Assembly (NCBI RefSeq): GCF_000282335.1
Contig: NZ_AKJM01000105.1
Coordinates: forward strand, 1 to 64,000
Length of the DNA: 64,000 nucleotides
Direction: 5' to 3'
Source: Pseudomonas sp. GM48
Lineage (GTDB): Bacteria; Pseudomonadota; Gammaproteobacteria; Pseudomonadales; Pseudomonadaceae
The position numbers were made by a program, and so were the translations under genes. The notes beneath the pieces were generated by a model, which worked only from the letters and a program-made list of their open reading frames with translations, was not told where the DNA came from and did no database searches. Position 1 is the stretch's first letter. Each line of letters opens with the position of its first letter. Positions 52,484-61,622 of this stretch are shown in pieces.

Positions 52484-53410
52484 ATGCATAAAATGCAGGA
52501 ATTCTTGGGGCGTGTAACTCTCGACGAGCTTTCGGCTTTCGTGGCGGTCGTGGAGGCGCACAGCTTCACAGGTGCCGCAAAGGTCATTGGACGTGATGCC
52601 ACGATCATCTCAAGGCGTATCGGCCAGTTGGAGGAGCGACTCGGGGTTCGTTTGTTGTCTCGCACGACTCGACGCGTCGCGTTGACCGAGGTTGGGACGC
52701 TTTTTTATCAACGTATTCGGACACTTTTAGACGAACTCGATAGCGCCAGCCTGGAAGCAAGCAACTTCGCCGCCAGCCCGCAAGGGCTGTTGCGGGTATC
52801 TCTTCCCGTCACATTTGGCCGCAGATGGGTGGCGCCATTGTTACCCGCGTTCATTGCCCAACATCCGAAGATCCGAGTGGACGCACGTTTTGCCGATCGC
52901 TACGTGGATGTCGTGGCTGAGGGATTCGATGTGGCGATCCGCGTGGGGGTTTTGCGTGACAGTACCCTTGTCGCGAAACAGATCGCGCCTTTTCGCAACC
53001 TGTTGTATGCAGCCCCGAGCTATATCGCTTTGCACGGTCAGCCAGAGACACCTGAGGCGCTATTGGATCATGCCTGCTTAGGATTCAGCAGTCACTCCAG
53101 CTGGCCAGACTGGGTGTTGAAGAAGGGTGGGCAACACAAGACTGTCCGGCCTACGGGACCATTGATCTCAGACAATTCGGAGTCGTTGCTTCAAGCGGCC
53201 ACTGAGGGTGTGGGCATCATTCTTACACCAGATTGGCTGGCAAGCTCAGCGGTGCGCAATGGCGAGCTCGTACCGGTCCTGCCGCAATGGCAGAGCTCGG
53301 AGGTGGGGGGGATTTACGCAGTGATGCCACCAGGTCGACTCGTTCCGACGAAAGCACGTGTTTTTGTCGACGAAATTACGCGGGCGATTCAGGCGGGCTG
53401 GGAGCAATAG
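52484..53410 (+). CDS. LysR-family regulator
   Basis: 308 residues. HTH at about 10-65 (HSFTGAAKVIGRDATIISRR) and a LysR substrate domain to about 300. It is divergent from the SDR-ADH pair across 86 bp, the usual layout for a regulator and its target. The substrate domain resembles the CrgA/AaeR-like subgroup (YVDVVAEGFDVAIRVG). Confidence 0.9.
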   Translation: MHKMQEFLGRVTLDELSAFVAVVEAHSFTGAAKVIGRDATIISRRIGQLEERLGVRLLSRTTRRVALTEVGTLFYQRIRTLLDELDSASLEASNFAASPQGLLRVSLPVTFGRRWVAPLLPAFIAQHPKIRVDARFADRYVDVVAEGFDVAIRVGVLRDSTLVAKQIAPFRNLLYAAPSYIALHGQPETPEALLDHACLGFSSHSSWPDWVLKKGGQHKTVRPTGPLISDNSESLLQAATEGVGIILTPDWLASSAVRNGELVPVLPQWQSSEVGGIYAVMPPGRLVPTKARVFVDEITRAIQAGWEQ

Positions 53411-53638
53411 CGAAGGGGCTGTAGGCGTTTAACCCCGATTTAGACACCTTGCGTGTAATGCCAACAACTCACTTCAGCGCGGCAGGACATACAAATATTA
53501 TTGTTGTTTATGGAAAAAATATATTGATTTTTTTTAGATCGATACGGCTTTAGCATAAATCCATCTTCAAAAAAGCCATCGGGCAGCGAAGACGTTGTCT
53601 GATTTCCTAAACCAATAAAAACTGTCATTGGAGTTCTG

Positions 53639-54064
53639 ATGAGCCTTTCTCCTTTCCACCTCGCAATCCCTGTGTATGACCTGGCCGCCACTCGTACGTT
53701 TTACGGCGAAGTGTTTGGACTAGCCGAGGGGCGTTCCAGCACCCAATGGGTGGACTTTGATTTTTATGGCCATCAACTGGTCATTCACGAGCACCCAAAG
53801 ACCGCTTCTCAAGAGAGTGTCCATAGCAACCCTGTCGATGGTCACGACGTACCGGTTCCTCACTTCGGCATCATTTTGGAGTGGGCACAATGGGAAGCGC
53901 TGGCCGAGCGCCTGAAGTCCTTTGGTACCAAGTTTGTAATTGAACCTTACATTCGATTCAAAGGGCAGGTCGGTGAGCAAGCCACAATGTTTTTGTTTGA
54001 CCCTTGTGGCAACGCGCTCGAATTCAAAGCCTTCAAGGATATGAGCCAGCTCTTCGCTAAATAA
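53639..54064 (+). CDS. VOC (glyoxalase-fold) protein
   Basis: 141 residues. FHLAIPVYDLAATRTFYGEV opens the first beta-alpha-beta unit with a His metal ligand. HFGIILEW and FLFDPCGNALEFKAF give a second His and a Glu ligand. A small metal-dependent lyase, dioxygenase or resistance-type protein. ATG 53639 follows TTGGAGTTCTG. It lies 112 bp before a dicarboxylate/amino-acid symporter. Confidence 0.85.
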   Translation: MSLSPFHLAIPVYDLAATRTFYGEVFGLAEGRSSTQWVDFDFYGHQLVIHEHPKTASQESVHSNPVDGHDVPVPHFGIILEWAQWEALAERLKSFGTKFVIEPYIRFKGQVGEQATMFLFDPCGNALEFKAFKDMSQLFAK

Positions 54065-54176
54065 CTAATTACCTGGCGCAAAATTTTTTGCGCCAGGAAT
54101 TCTCAAATGAGCTGGAAGCTCATGAATCTAGCTACTGCGCTTAAGCAGTCCTTTCATTCCAACAAAAAGGCTAGAC

Positions 54177-55436
54177 ATGAAACGTATCCCATTAGTTTGG
54201 CGGATTGTTGCTGGGCTGTTGCTCGGCGTGCTCGTCGGTTGGTACTTCAACACCCATCCGCAAAATCAGGTCTGGGTCAGTACCGAAATTCTTAAACCCC
54301 TTGGCGACATTTTCATCAAGATGATGAAGATGGTTGTTGTTCCCATTGTATTCTGCTGCATGATCCTCGGTATTGCCGGTGGCGGCGATAACAAGTCGTT
54401 CGGGCGCATGGGGGCCAAATCGCTGATTTACTTCTTCGCGATCACCAGTCTGGCTATTGTCCTCGGCCTGTGCTTCGCCAACTTGTTCGAACCGGGTAAA
54501 GGCACCGAAATTGCTGGCATCTCGCACAGTACATCGACGGTCAACATGGAGCCTTCAAAAGGCGCGCTGATTATCCTGCAGAACATTGTTCCCGATAACG
54601 TGATAGTGGCGATGTCGGAAGGGAAGTTGCTGTCCGTGCTGTTTTTTGCCGTGCTCCTGGGAATGGCATTGAACACACTGCCAAAAGAGAAAAGCGCACC
54701 GGTCATTGCTGTTGTCAAAGGCTTGTCTGACGCGATGTTCAAGGTGGTCTCGTTTGTCATGGCTTATGCGCCTATTGGCGTATTCGGCATGATCGGTGCG
54801 ACCGTCGCGACCTTTGGTTTTGCCTCGTTGTTGCCGTTGCTCAAGTTGATTGGTGTGGTTTACCTCGCGCTGATTGCCTTTGCCTTGATTTTCCTTGGGG
54901 GCATTTGCTATCTGATTGGCGAAAACGTCTTCAAGTTGATCAAGTACTTCAGGGATGAGCTGATTCTGGCGTTTTCTAGTGCGGCGTCTGCGGCGGTAAT
55001 GCCGCAGTTGATGAAAAAGTTGGAAAACTACGGGGTCCCGCAACGAATCGTCAGCTTTGTGGTTCCGGTGGGATATGCGTTCAACCTGGATGGTGCGTCC
55101 ATCTTCCTCGGCGTAGCGACGATCTTTATCGCTCAGTTGTATGGCATCGATCTGTCGCTGACACAGCAAATTCTGCTGGTGGTCACGATGGTGTTGACGT
55201 CAAAGGGCGCCGCTGGTGTGCCTGGCTTTGCCATCATCATTCTGTCTGCCACCCTGGCATCTGCAGGGCTTCCTCTGGAAGGGGTCGCGTTGATCGCTGG
55301 TATCTTCAGGATTATCGATAGCGGGACCACAACGTTGAACGTACTGGGTAATGCAATCGCCCCCTTGGTTATTGCCAAGTGGGAGAAGGCCAGTCTCGAA
55401 CCTTCACGTGTCGAGCGAGTAGGGGAGCAAGCTTAA
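54177..55436 (+). CDS. Dicarboxylate/amino acid:cation symporter (DAACS family)
   Basis: 419 residues with eight or so membrane helices and two re-entrant loops. Signatures: SSAASAAVMPQLMKKLENYG, FVVPVGYAFNLDGASI and LTSKGAAGVPGFAI. It imports glutamate, aspartate or C4-dicarboxylates with Na+ or H+. The next gene, gamma-glutamyltransferase, releases glutamate in the periplasm, which fits glutamate uptake (inference). A strong terminator lies between them. Confidence 0.92.
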   Translation: MKRIPLVWRIVAGLLLGVLVGWYFNTHPQNQVWVSTEILKPLGDIFIKMMKMVVVPIVFCCMILGIAGGGDNKSFGRMGAKSLIYFFAITSLAIVLGLCFANLFEPGKGTEIAGISHSTSTVNMEPSKGALIILQNIVPDNVIVAMSEGKLLSVLFFAVLLGMALNTLPKEKSAPVIAVVKGLSDAMFKVVSFVMAYAPIGVFGMIGATVATFGFASLLPLLKLIGVVYLALIAFALIFLGGICYLIGENVFKLIKYFRDELILAFSSAASAAVMPQLMKKLENYGVPQRIVSFVVPVGYAFNLDGASIFLGVATIFIAQLYGIDLSLTQQILLVVTMVLTSKGAAGVPGFAIIILSATLASAGLPLEGVALIAGIFRIIDSGTTTLNVLGNAIAPLVIAKWEKASLEPSRVERVGEQA

Positions 55437-55448
55437 CCTCCCTTTAAA

Positions 55449-55486
55449 AGAGTCTTCGGCGTGATCCACGCCGAGGGCTCTTTTTC
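55449..55486 (+). terminator. Terminator of the symporter gene
   Basis: AGAGTCTTCGGCGTG pairs with CACGCCGAGGGCTCT (two G-T or mismatch steps) and is followed by TTTTTCTT. Placed 12 bases after the stop. Confidence 0.9.
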
Positions 55487-55621
55487 TTAACGCAGTACAG
55501 ATAATAACTATTCCGCTTTTGCTGTTCTTCAGGCGCCCAGTCGTGCGGCTGTAATAGCCCAATCGCACACATGGACTTGCCAAACGTTGCTGCCAATTAT
55601 TAATAAAAAAACAGGTGGTTT

Positions 55622-57358
55622 ATGTGCAATAACTCTTTGTTCGACTTGGCACGTAGGTGTGCGCTGTTGAGCGCGCTGTGTGTGTCGTTCCTCACCGCTG
55701 GCGTTCCTCAGCTGGCGTCAGCAAGACCTCTTTCTCAGTTGGATGCTTCTGCAGTCGCCGTACCTGACCGCTTTGCCGCAGAGACGGCCAATGCCATCTT
55801 CGCCAAAGGCGGCAATGCCATCGATGCGGCAGTCGCCATTGCGTTTTCGCTGGCGGTGACATACCCCGAGGCTGGAAACATCGGCGGTGGCGGGTTCATG
55901 ACTGTTTATCACGAGGGCAAACCTTACTTCCTGGATTACCGCGAGCGTGCGCCGCACAAGGCTACCCGGGACATGTTTGTCGACAGCAAAGGCCGAGTGA
56001 TTGCTGCGGACAACCCTGACGGAAGTGTCATTGGCCACCGCGCGGTGGGCGTGCCTGGCACGGTATCCGGCATGTGGGAAGCTCATCAACGTTTTGGCAA
56101 ACTCAAGTGGGCGGAGCTGATCGCCCCGGCGATTCACTATGCGCATGAGGGTTTTGTCGTCGATGAGACGTTAGCCAATCTGGCAGCGACCGAAAATGAA
56201 AAGCGATTCTCCGGTAAAACCAATTTCGCAGAGTACTTCGGCAAGTTGCACGCGGGGTCAACATTCAAGCAACCCGAGTTGGAGACGGTGCTGAAGCGAG
56301 TCGCCGCAACGGGGCCGGACGGCTTTTATACCGGCAAGACTGCCGAACTCATCGTCAGCGATATGGATGCCCACGGTGGCTTGATCAGTGAAGCGGATCT
56401 CAAAGGCTACAAGGCCGTCTGGCGAGAGCCGATACAGGCGAACTGGAATGGCTTTCAGATCGTCACGGCTCCACCTCCAAGCTCCGGCGGTATTGCCTTG
56501 GTGCAGCTGTTAAAGATGAAGGAAGTGCGCCAAAAGGATTTCCAGGGCGTTCCGCTCAATTCTGTCAGCTACATGCACCTGGTCGCTGAAATCGAGAAGC
56601 GCGTGTTTGCGGATCGCGCTCAATACTTGGGCGATCCTGATTTCTACAAGGTGCCCATGGAGCAGTTGCTGGATGAAAAGTACTTGGCCAGCCGTGCAGC
56701 GCAGGTCAATGTTTCAGTGCCCTCGGACACCGGTAAAGTGGTCGCTGGTCTGAACATCGCATCCCCGGAAAAGCCGCAAACCACTCACTTTTCAATCGTG
56801 GACAAATGGGGGAATGCGGTCTCTAACACCTATACGCTCAACGGATTCTTCGGCTCCGGTGTGGTTGCCAGCAAGACTGGCATTCTGCTCAACGACGAAA
56901 TGGATGACTTCTCTGCCCTTGCGGGTGTGCCGAATCAGATGGGTGTTGTTGGCAATGACACCAACGCGATTGAGCCGGGAAAGCGTCCCTTGTCTTCGAT
57001 GACTCCGACAATTTTCCTGAAGGACGGAAAAGTCGCTCTGGTCATTGGTACACCTGGTGGGTCGCGGATTTTTACCTCGATCTTTCAGGTGGTCAGCAAC
57101 ACCTATGACTTCCAGCTTCCATTGAAGGATGCCGTTGCAACGATGCGCTTCCATCACCAGTTGCTGCCGGCGAACACCATTTTTTGGGAGCCTTATGCCC
57201 CTATCTCCGGGCAGTTGGCAACCGACCTTGAAGCCAGGGGCTATAACCTAGCTGATCAGGGGTTTAACGGTGATGTCCAGGCGATCAAGGTCCAGGGTCG
57301 AGTCCCTGAGCCCGTTTCAGACCCGAGGGGAAGGGGCGTGACGTCGCTGGCTAAGTAA
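55622..57358 (+). CDS. ggt: Gamma-glutamyltransferase
   Basis: 578 residues, normal length for the precursor. A signal peptide covers about 1-37. Self-cleavage is expected before Thr387 in PQTTHFSIVDKWGNAVSNTY, which becomes the catalytic nucleophile. The family oxyanion segment RPLSSMTPTIF is present. It cleaves glutathione and gamma-glutamyl compounds in the periplasm. Confidence 0.95.
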   Translation: MCNNSLFDLARRCALLSALCVSFLTAGVPQLASARPLSQLDASAVAVPDRFAAETANAIFAKGGNAIDAAVAIAFSLAVTYPEAGNIGGGGFMTVYHEGKPYFLDYRERAPHKATRDMFVDSKGRVIAADNPDGSVIGHRAVGVPGTVSGMWEAHQRFGKLKWAELIAPAIHYAHEGFVVDETLANLAATENEKRFSGKTNFAEYFGKLHAGSTFKQPELETVLKRVAATGPDGFYTGKTAELIVSDMDAHGGLISEADLKGYKAVWREPIQANWNGFQIVTAPPPSSGGIALVQLLKMKEVRQKDFQGVPLNSVSYMHLVAEIEKRVFADRAQYLGDPDFYKVPMEQLLDEKYLASRAAQVNVSVPSDTGKVVAGLNIASPEKPQTTHFSIVDKWGNAVSNTYTLNGFFGSGVVASKTGILLNDEMDDFSALAGVPNQMGVVGNDTNAIEPGKRPLSSMTPTIFLKDGKVALVIGTPGGSRIFTSIFQVVSNTYDFQLPLKDAVATMRFHHQLLPANTIFWEPYAPISGQLATDLEARGYNLADQGFNGDVQAIKVQGRVPEPVSDPRGRGVTSLAK

Positions 57359-57370
57359 CCGTTTGAAGCA

Positions 57371-57428
57371 TGCGACAGCCCGCTGTCGCATCGCCCGGCA
57401 CCTAGCCTGCACCTTTGCTGTGCAGGCT
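57371..57428 (+). terminator. Two hairpins behind ggt
   Basis: TGCGACAG-CCCG-CTGTCGCA (57371-57390) is followed by AGCCTGCAC...GTGCAGGCT (57404-57428). Both stems are perfect. T-runs are short (TTCCTCATTTC), so termination may be partial. Confidence 0.6.
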
Positions 57429-57761
57429 TCCTCATTTCACCGCGATAACGCTTGGGTGTTTCTTCTCACCTGACCCCTCATTTATGCACCCCGCCATATC
57501 CTCCCGTCGCTCAAGTCGTCCGACCCGCTGATACTTCCTTCTTTCTGTCACGCGTGATGCGACGCGTCAGCCTGCAGCCGTGCTCGAAATTCGGCTTTGT
57601 AGCAGCACACTGGATTCATCACATACAATCAGACAATCTGTTCGGCGAAATGTATGATTCTGGGTAGCGCACCAGCGTCCCCCGATATTTGCGTCAAACC
57701 GACTTTGAATTGTCATTTTTGTGAATAGCCTGATTAATACCATATGAGGGAGAGTGCGTAG
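57429..57761. other. Regulatory gap before the GntR gene
   Basis: No gene supported. It contains one CAGACAATCTG palindrome (57630-57640) and the GntR promoter region, which I cannot place exactly. Confidence 0.45.
57630..57640. promoter_or_regulatory. Palindromic operator candidate A
   Basis: CAGA-CAA-TCTG, 121 bp upstream of the GntR gene. The same CAGA-N3-TCTG palindrome recurs at 58500-58510, 61523-61533 and 61557-61567. Confidence 0.65.
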
Positions 57762-58499
57762 ATGAGTGAATCAAGCCTCCAAGTCCCCAAGCGCGGCGCG
57801 ACGCTGCGCTTGTTAGTAGAAGACAAGATTCGAGAAGCCATCTCCTCCGGTGTGCTTCGGCCCGGCCAACGACTGGTCGAGCGTGAGCTTTGTGAGATGA
57901 CAGGAGTTGGCCGCACATCCATTCGGGAAGCGTTACGACAGCTTGAGGCGGAAGGTCTGATTACCTGCAACCCCCACAAGGGGCCTTCGGTGAACAAAAT
58001 CTCCTTGGAGGAAACGCGCCAGCTGTATGCAGTACGCGGACTTCTAGAAAGCTTCTCCGGGCAGGAATTCGCCTTGGTGGGTACGGATGCGCAGATCCGT
58101 CGCCTTGAGGAAGCCGCTGCGGTATTCGAGTTTCGGGCTCAGCAATATTGGCAATACCCTGACCGGGACCTCGATAGTTTGAGGGCTGCGCGTGATGCAT
58201 TGATTGAAGCCAAGACCCAGTTTTACGTCTGCTTGATGGAAGGCAGCAATAATATTTTCATAGTCCAGATGCTGACCACGTTACACAACCGGATCACATT
58301 GTTGCGCGCCACCTCCATGACCCAGCCCGGTCGTCTCCAGCACTCAGTCAAGGAAATCAAAGAGATCGTGGCAGCGATCAAGTCGAGGGATGGTGCCAGG
58401 GCGGCAGAAGCTTGCCGAGCACACATCGAGTTGTCGGCCAGGGTGGCCATCAATTATTTGGAAAGCGTCGAGCAGGAAGACCCAGTTATGTCTGATTGA
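57762..58499 (+). CDS. GntR-family (FCD) regulator
   Basis: 245 residues. GntR HTH at about 35-65 (RPGQRLVERELCEMTGVGRT, SIREALRQLEAEG) and an FCD-type all-helical ligand domain to about 230. The four palindromes around it and around the GST/flavin-reductase gap suggest that it represses this catabolic cluster and itself. FCD ligands are usually carboxylic acids. Confidence 0.9.
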   Translation: MSESSLQVPKRGATLRLLVEDKIREAISSGVLRPGQRLVERELCEMTGVGRTSIREALRQLEAEGLITCNPHKGPSVNKISLEETRQLYAVRGLLESFSGQEFALVGTDAQIRRLEEAAAVFEFRAQQYWQYPDRDLDSLRAARDALIEAKTQFYVCLMEGSNNIFIVQMLTTLHNRITLLRATSMTQPGRLQHSVKEIKEIVAAIKSRDGARAAEACRAHIELSARVAINYLESVEQEDPVMSD

Positions 58500-58510
58500 C
58501 AGATTGTCTG
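58500..58510. promoter_or_regulatory. Palindromic operator candidate B
   Basis: CAGA-TTG-TCTG immediately behind the GntR stop codon and about 200 bp upstream of the alpha/beta hydrolase, in a gap that can hold that gene's promoter. Confidence 0.65.
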
Positions 58511-58708
58511 CAAATCTGGATATTCATCACGGCGTGGTTGCGCCGTTTTTCTGCTGCCCGGTTGCCCGTAAGCCGGTGCTCCGTGTTCCGCTTTCGGGAC
58601 AGGTAACGGAAGAGCGCGTGACCGGTTGAAATCGGTACGGCCCCAATTTGGGCTGTAAGACACTGACGTGATGACTCGTCACTTTAAGAGTGACGCAGGA
58701 GAAAAATA

Positions 58709-59950
58709 ATGACTGCATTCATCAGTTTGAAAGAGAGGCTGGTTAACGCCTACCCCGACCCCGAACTGCGCCGGCTCGCCCCGGGGCTCTCAATAACCGT
58801 TGAGTTCAGCGTCGGATCGCAAAGCACTGGGCTCAGTGTTGCCGAAGGTCATCTATTCAAAGGCTTTACCGGCCAGCCTGCCATCCGCATCGAGGCCGCC
58901 GAAGAGCAATGGGGGCATGTGCTGTGCGTACCGCCTGTCGCGACCTACCATAGTTTCACCGCTTTACAGATTGCCAATCCTGCTTTCGAAGTGAGCGGTG
59001 ATGCACAACTGATCGCCCAGGCGCGGCCGTTTCTTGAGCGCTTGTTCGAACTGATTACCCTGACTCCTGCGGCTCCAGCATTGTCCGTGCAGCGATCGAT
59101 TTCGCAAATTCAAGGGCAGTATGCTGCTGTCAGCGTACTGGGGCAGGAATATGAGATTTACTACGAAGTAGCCGGGGAGGGCGTGCCCATCTTGTTCCTC
59201 CACACTGCCGGTGCTGACGGCCGCCAGTATTTTGGACAAATGGCCGATGTCGAAATGGCTCGGCAATTTCGCATGTATGCGATCGACCTTCCATTTCACG
59301 GTAAATCGATGCCACCCCGCGACTGGGACGGTGCCCCTTATTTGCTGACAAGCGAATGCTACCAGCAATGGTGTACGGCGTTTATTGAGCAGGTGATAGG
59401 CGCCCCCACTATCGTCGTCGGGGGCTCGATGGGCGCCGCAATGTCCTTGGTGCTGGCGGCCGAGCACCCTGAACACCTAATCGGTGTTGTAGCGCTGGAG
59501 CCTCCTTTCCAGTCCCGTGGCCGCCGAAATCCCTATCAGAACCATGTGCAAGTACATGGGGGGCTACACAACGGCGCTTATGTTCGAGGCCTGATGAGTC
59601 CGACCAGTCCCATTGAGGATCGCCGCCGCGCCAGTTGGATTTATTCGCAGGGAGGACCTGGTGTCTATCCAGGCGATCTGGCGTTTTACAGTGATGAGTT
59701 CGATGGTGCCGAGACCGCGCCGCGGATCGATGCCGCGCGCACACCGGTCGCGCTGCTCTCAGGCAATTATGACTATTCCGCAACCCCGGCGGATGGCGCC
59801 AAACTGGCCCATCTGATTCCCGGTGCCTTGCACCTGGTCATGGAGGGGCTGGGGCACTTCCCCATGACGGAGCACCCGGATAACTTCCGACCGTACCTGA
59901 TGCAGGGGCTCGAGCATGTCGTAAGCAAGACGGAGCTAAAGGGGGCCTGA
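58709..59950 (+). CDS. Alpha/beta hydrolase with N-terminal SCP2-like domain
   Basis: 413 residues. About 1-120 looks like an SCP2/sterol-carrier-type domain (TVEFSVGSQSTGLSVAEGHL, FTGQPAIRIEAAE). About 140-400 is an alpha/beta hydrolase with nucleophile Ser240 (VVGGSMGAAMSL), oxyanion segment FLHTAGADGRQ, and a late His in GLGHFPMTEHP. ATG 58709 follows CAGGAGAAAAATA. Probably a hydrolase for an ester or C-C bond in the pathway; the lipid-binding domain suggests a hydrophobic substrate (inference). This fusion is uncommon as far as I know. Confidence 0.8.
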   Translation: MTAFISLKERLVNAYPDPELRRLAPGLSITVEFSVGSQSTGLSVAEGHLFKGFTGQPAIRIEAAEEQWGHVLCVPPVATYHSFTALQIANPAFEVSGDAQLIAQARPFLERLFELITLTPAAPALSVQRSISQIQGQYAAVSVLGQEYEIYYEVAGEGVPILFLHTAGADGRQYFGQMADVEMARQFRMYAIDLPFHGKSMPPRDWDGAPYLLTSECYQQWCTAFIEQVIGAPTIVVGGSMGAAMSLVLAAEHPEHLIGVVALEPPFQSRGRRNPYQNHVQVHGGLHNGAYVRGLMSPTSPIEDRRRASWIYSQGGPGVYPGDLAFYSDEFDGAETAPRIDAARTPVALLSGNYDYSATPADGAKLAHLIPGALHLVMEGLGHFPMTEHPDNFRPYLMQGLEHVVSKTELKGA

Positions 59951-59960
59951 ATATCGGCAG

Positions 59961-59997
59961 GAAAGCTGATCTTAAGCCATCCGGCGGGTCAGCTTTC
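59961..59997 (+). terminator. Terminator of the hydrolase gene
   Basis: GAAAGCTGA (59961-59969) pairs with TCAGCTTTC (59989-59997), followed by a short T-rich tract. Confidence 0.55.
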
Positions 59998-60023
59998 TAT
60001 TGGGGTGGTGGACTCGACAGACG

Positions 60024-60049
60024 AAAAAAAGCCCGGTTACTCACCGGGC
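60024..60049 (-). terminator. Terminator of the GST-SDR operon
   Basis: GCCCGGT pairs with ACCGGGC around TTACTC-like loop bases. On the minus strand seven T residues follow the stem. Confidence 0.85.
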
Positions 60050-60069
60050 CAAAGGTCACAGGTACAGGG

Positions 60070-60840
60070 TCAGTCGACCAGGTGGTTGCCAATTGAAGAA
60101 CCGCCGTCCACGGTCAGGATGCTGCCGGTGGCAAAGCGAGAGCGGTCAGAGGCGAGGAACAGGAAGGCTTCTGCAATTTCCTCGGGTTTTCCCATTCGAT
60201 TCATCACCGCCCGTGCCTCCAAAGCGGCCCGCAACACTTGCGGTGTTTCAGATTGGGCGAAGATCCGGTCGAAATAAGGGCTATCGATGGTGCCAGGCGC
60301 TACCGCGTTTACGCGTATGCCATCCGCCGCATGATCCAGTGCCATCGCTCGCGTCAGCGCCGAAACGCCGCCTTTGGAGGCAACATAGGCCGTGCGGTTA
60401 GCAATGGCACTGGTGGCCGTATACGACGTGGTATTGATGATCGAGCCAGATTTCTGCCGGGCCATGACCGGTATGACATGCTTGGCGCACAGGAACATGC
60501 CCTTGAGATTGACTGACATCAGTCGGTCCCAATCCTGCTCTTCAATGGTGACAACGTTCCCGGTCAGACCGAAGCCGGCGTTGTTGACCAGCACATCGAT
60601 ACGGCCGAAGCGGGCAACCGTCGTTTCGACTAACGCTTGCACCTCTGCATTGATCGCCACGTTGCAGCCAATAGCGGTGGCACCAATCTCATCCGCGGTC
60701 GCCTGTGCGGCCTCGACGTTCACATCGGCCACGATGACCGAGGCGCCATTCTTCGCAAATATCGTCGCGATGGCTTTGCCAATGCCGCTGGCTGCGCCAG
60801 TTACGATGCATACCTTGTTTTCTAATTCCATTGTCGTCAT
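60070..60840 (-). CDS. Short-chain dehydrogenase/reductase
   Basis: 256 residues of the classical SDR type. VTGAASGIGKAIA binds NAD(P), NNAGF is present, the catalytic Ser lies in TTSYTATSAIANR, and Tyr/Lys are in AYVASKGG. The late segment ends GSILTVDGGSSIG. It probably oxidises or reduces a pathway alcohol or ketone. The start at 60840 is close to an AGGGG; 60831 is an alternative. It is seven bases behind the GST gene, so the two are cotranscribed. Confidence 0.92.
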   Translation of the reverse strand: MTTMELENKVCIVTGAASGIGKAIATIFAKNGASVIVADVNVEAAQATADEIGATAIGCNVAINAEVQALVETTVARFGRIDVLVNNAGFGLTGNVVTIEEQDWDRLMSVNLKGMFLCAKHVIPVMARQKSGSIINTTSYTATSAIANRTAYVASKGGVSALTRAMALDHAADGIRVNAVAPGTIDSPYFDRIFAQSETPQVLRAALEARAVMNRMGKPEEIAEAFLFLASDRSRFATGSILTVDGGSSIGNHLVD

Positions 60841-60847
60841 CCCCTGA

Positions 60848-61474
60848 TCAAGTCACCGGTCCGGCCCATTTCTGGCGGAACGAATCATGCGTCAGCATTC
60901 GCTCATACCATGCCTTTACGTTGGGTAGGTCTGCCCGCGCAAAGTCCATGTTTAGCCAGCGGTGCCCATGCACGGCCCAAGCAATATCAGCGATGGTCAT
61001 CTCACTGCCACAGATGTAATCGTGCTCGCCGAGTCGGGTTTCTATCCAGTTCCACACTCTACCGGCTTCCCGAATTGCTGTTTCCAACGCTTGCGTGTCG
61101 CGCTTCTCCAGTGGTGTGCGAATCAACTGAAAAAACACCACCGTTTGCGGTCGGGTCAATTGAGTTTGCTGGCAGTCCAGCCATTGGTCGACCACACCGC
61201 GTCTTTTCGGGTCAGCGGGGTAGAGCGGGCTGTCGGGAGCATAGGCGTTGCACAAATAGCGCAGCACAGCATTGCTTTCCCAGAGAGTGAAATCGCCATC
61301 GACCAATGTAGGAACGAGGCTGGTCGGGTTTTTGCTCCGATAGTCGTCTTCTTCAAGCCCGCCGAAGACGTTCCCGATATCGATCCGCTCGTAGTCGAGG
61401 CCCAGCTCGTCCATAAGCCAGACGACTTTCATGACATTGCTGGATTTCATGTGGCCAAACAGCGTGCGTGGCAT
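60848..61474 (-). CDS. Glutathione S-transferase
   Basis: 208 residues from ATG 61474, preceded by AAAGGACACAGAC. N-terminal thioredoxin fold (about 1-80, GHMKSSNVMKVVWLMDELGL; NPTSLVPTLVDGD; WESNAVLRYL) and helical C-domain (about 90-205, MTIADIAWAVH). It may detoxify an electrophilic intermediate or isomerise one. It is first in the GST-SDR operon, divergent from the flavin reductase gene across a gap with two operators. Confidence 0.92.
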   Translation of the reverse strand: MPRTLFGHMKSSNVMKVVWLMDELGLDYERIDIGNVFGGLEEDDYRSKNPTSLVPTLVDGDFTLWESNAVLRYLCNAYAPDSPLYPADPKRRGVVDQWLDCQQTQLTRPQTVVFFQLIRTPLEKRDTQALETAIREAGRVWNWIETRLGEHDYICGSEMTIADIAWAVHGHRWLNMDFARADLPNVKAWYERMLTHDSFRQKWAGPVT

Positions 61475-61518
61475 GTCTGTGTCCTTTGTTGAATGAAATT
61501 CGAGATTCTTTATAAGTA

Positions 61519-61571
61519 TCGTCAGACAATCTGTCAATCAGCCAAAATAGTTTTGACAGATTGTCTGACGA
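61519..61571. promoter_or_regulatory. Paired 19-bp operators in the divergent promoter
   Basis: TCGTCAGACAATCTGTCAA at 61519-61537 and its exact complement at 61553-61571, 15 bases apart. Each contains a CAGA-N3-TCTG palindrome (61523-61533, 61557-61567). The 34-base centre spacing is close to three helical turns, which suits cooperative binding of two dimers. It would control both divergent operons. Confidence 0.8.
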
Positions 61572-61622
61572 TCTGTACGTTTGGTTTCACATGACCCATG
61601 CGACTCCTTGGACGAGGCAGAC

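Noticed and set aside
60848..61474. GST gene as the missing maleylacetoacetate isomerase of the hmg pathway
   Set aside because: It lies about 11 kb away under different operators and lacks the MaiA-type SSC start motif, so it more likely serves the GntR cluster.
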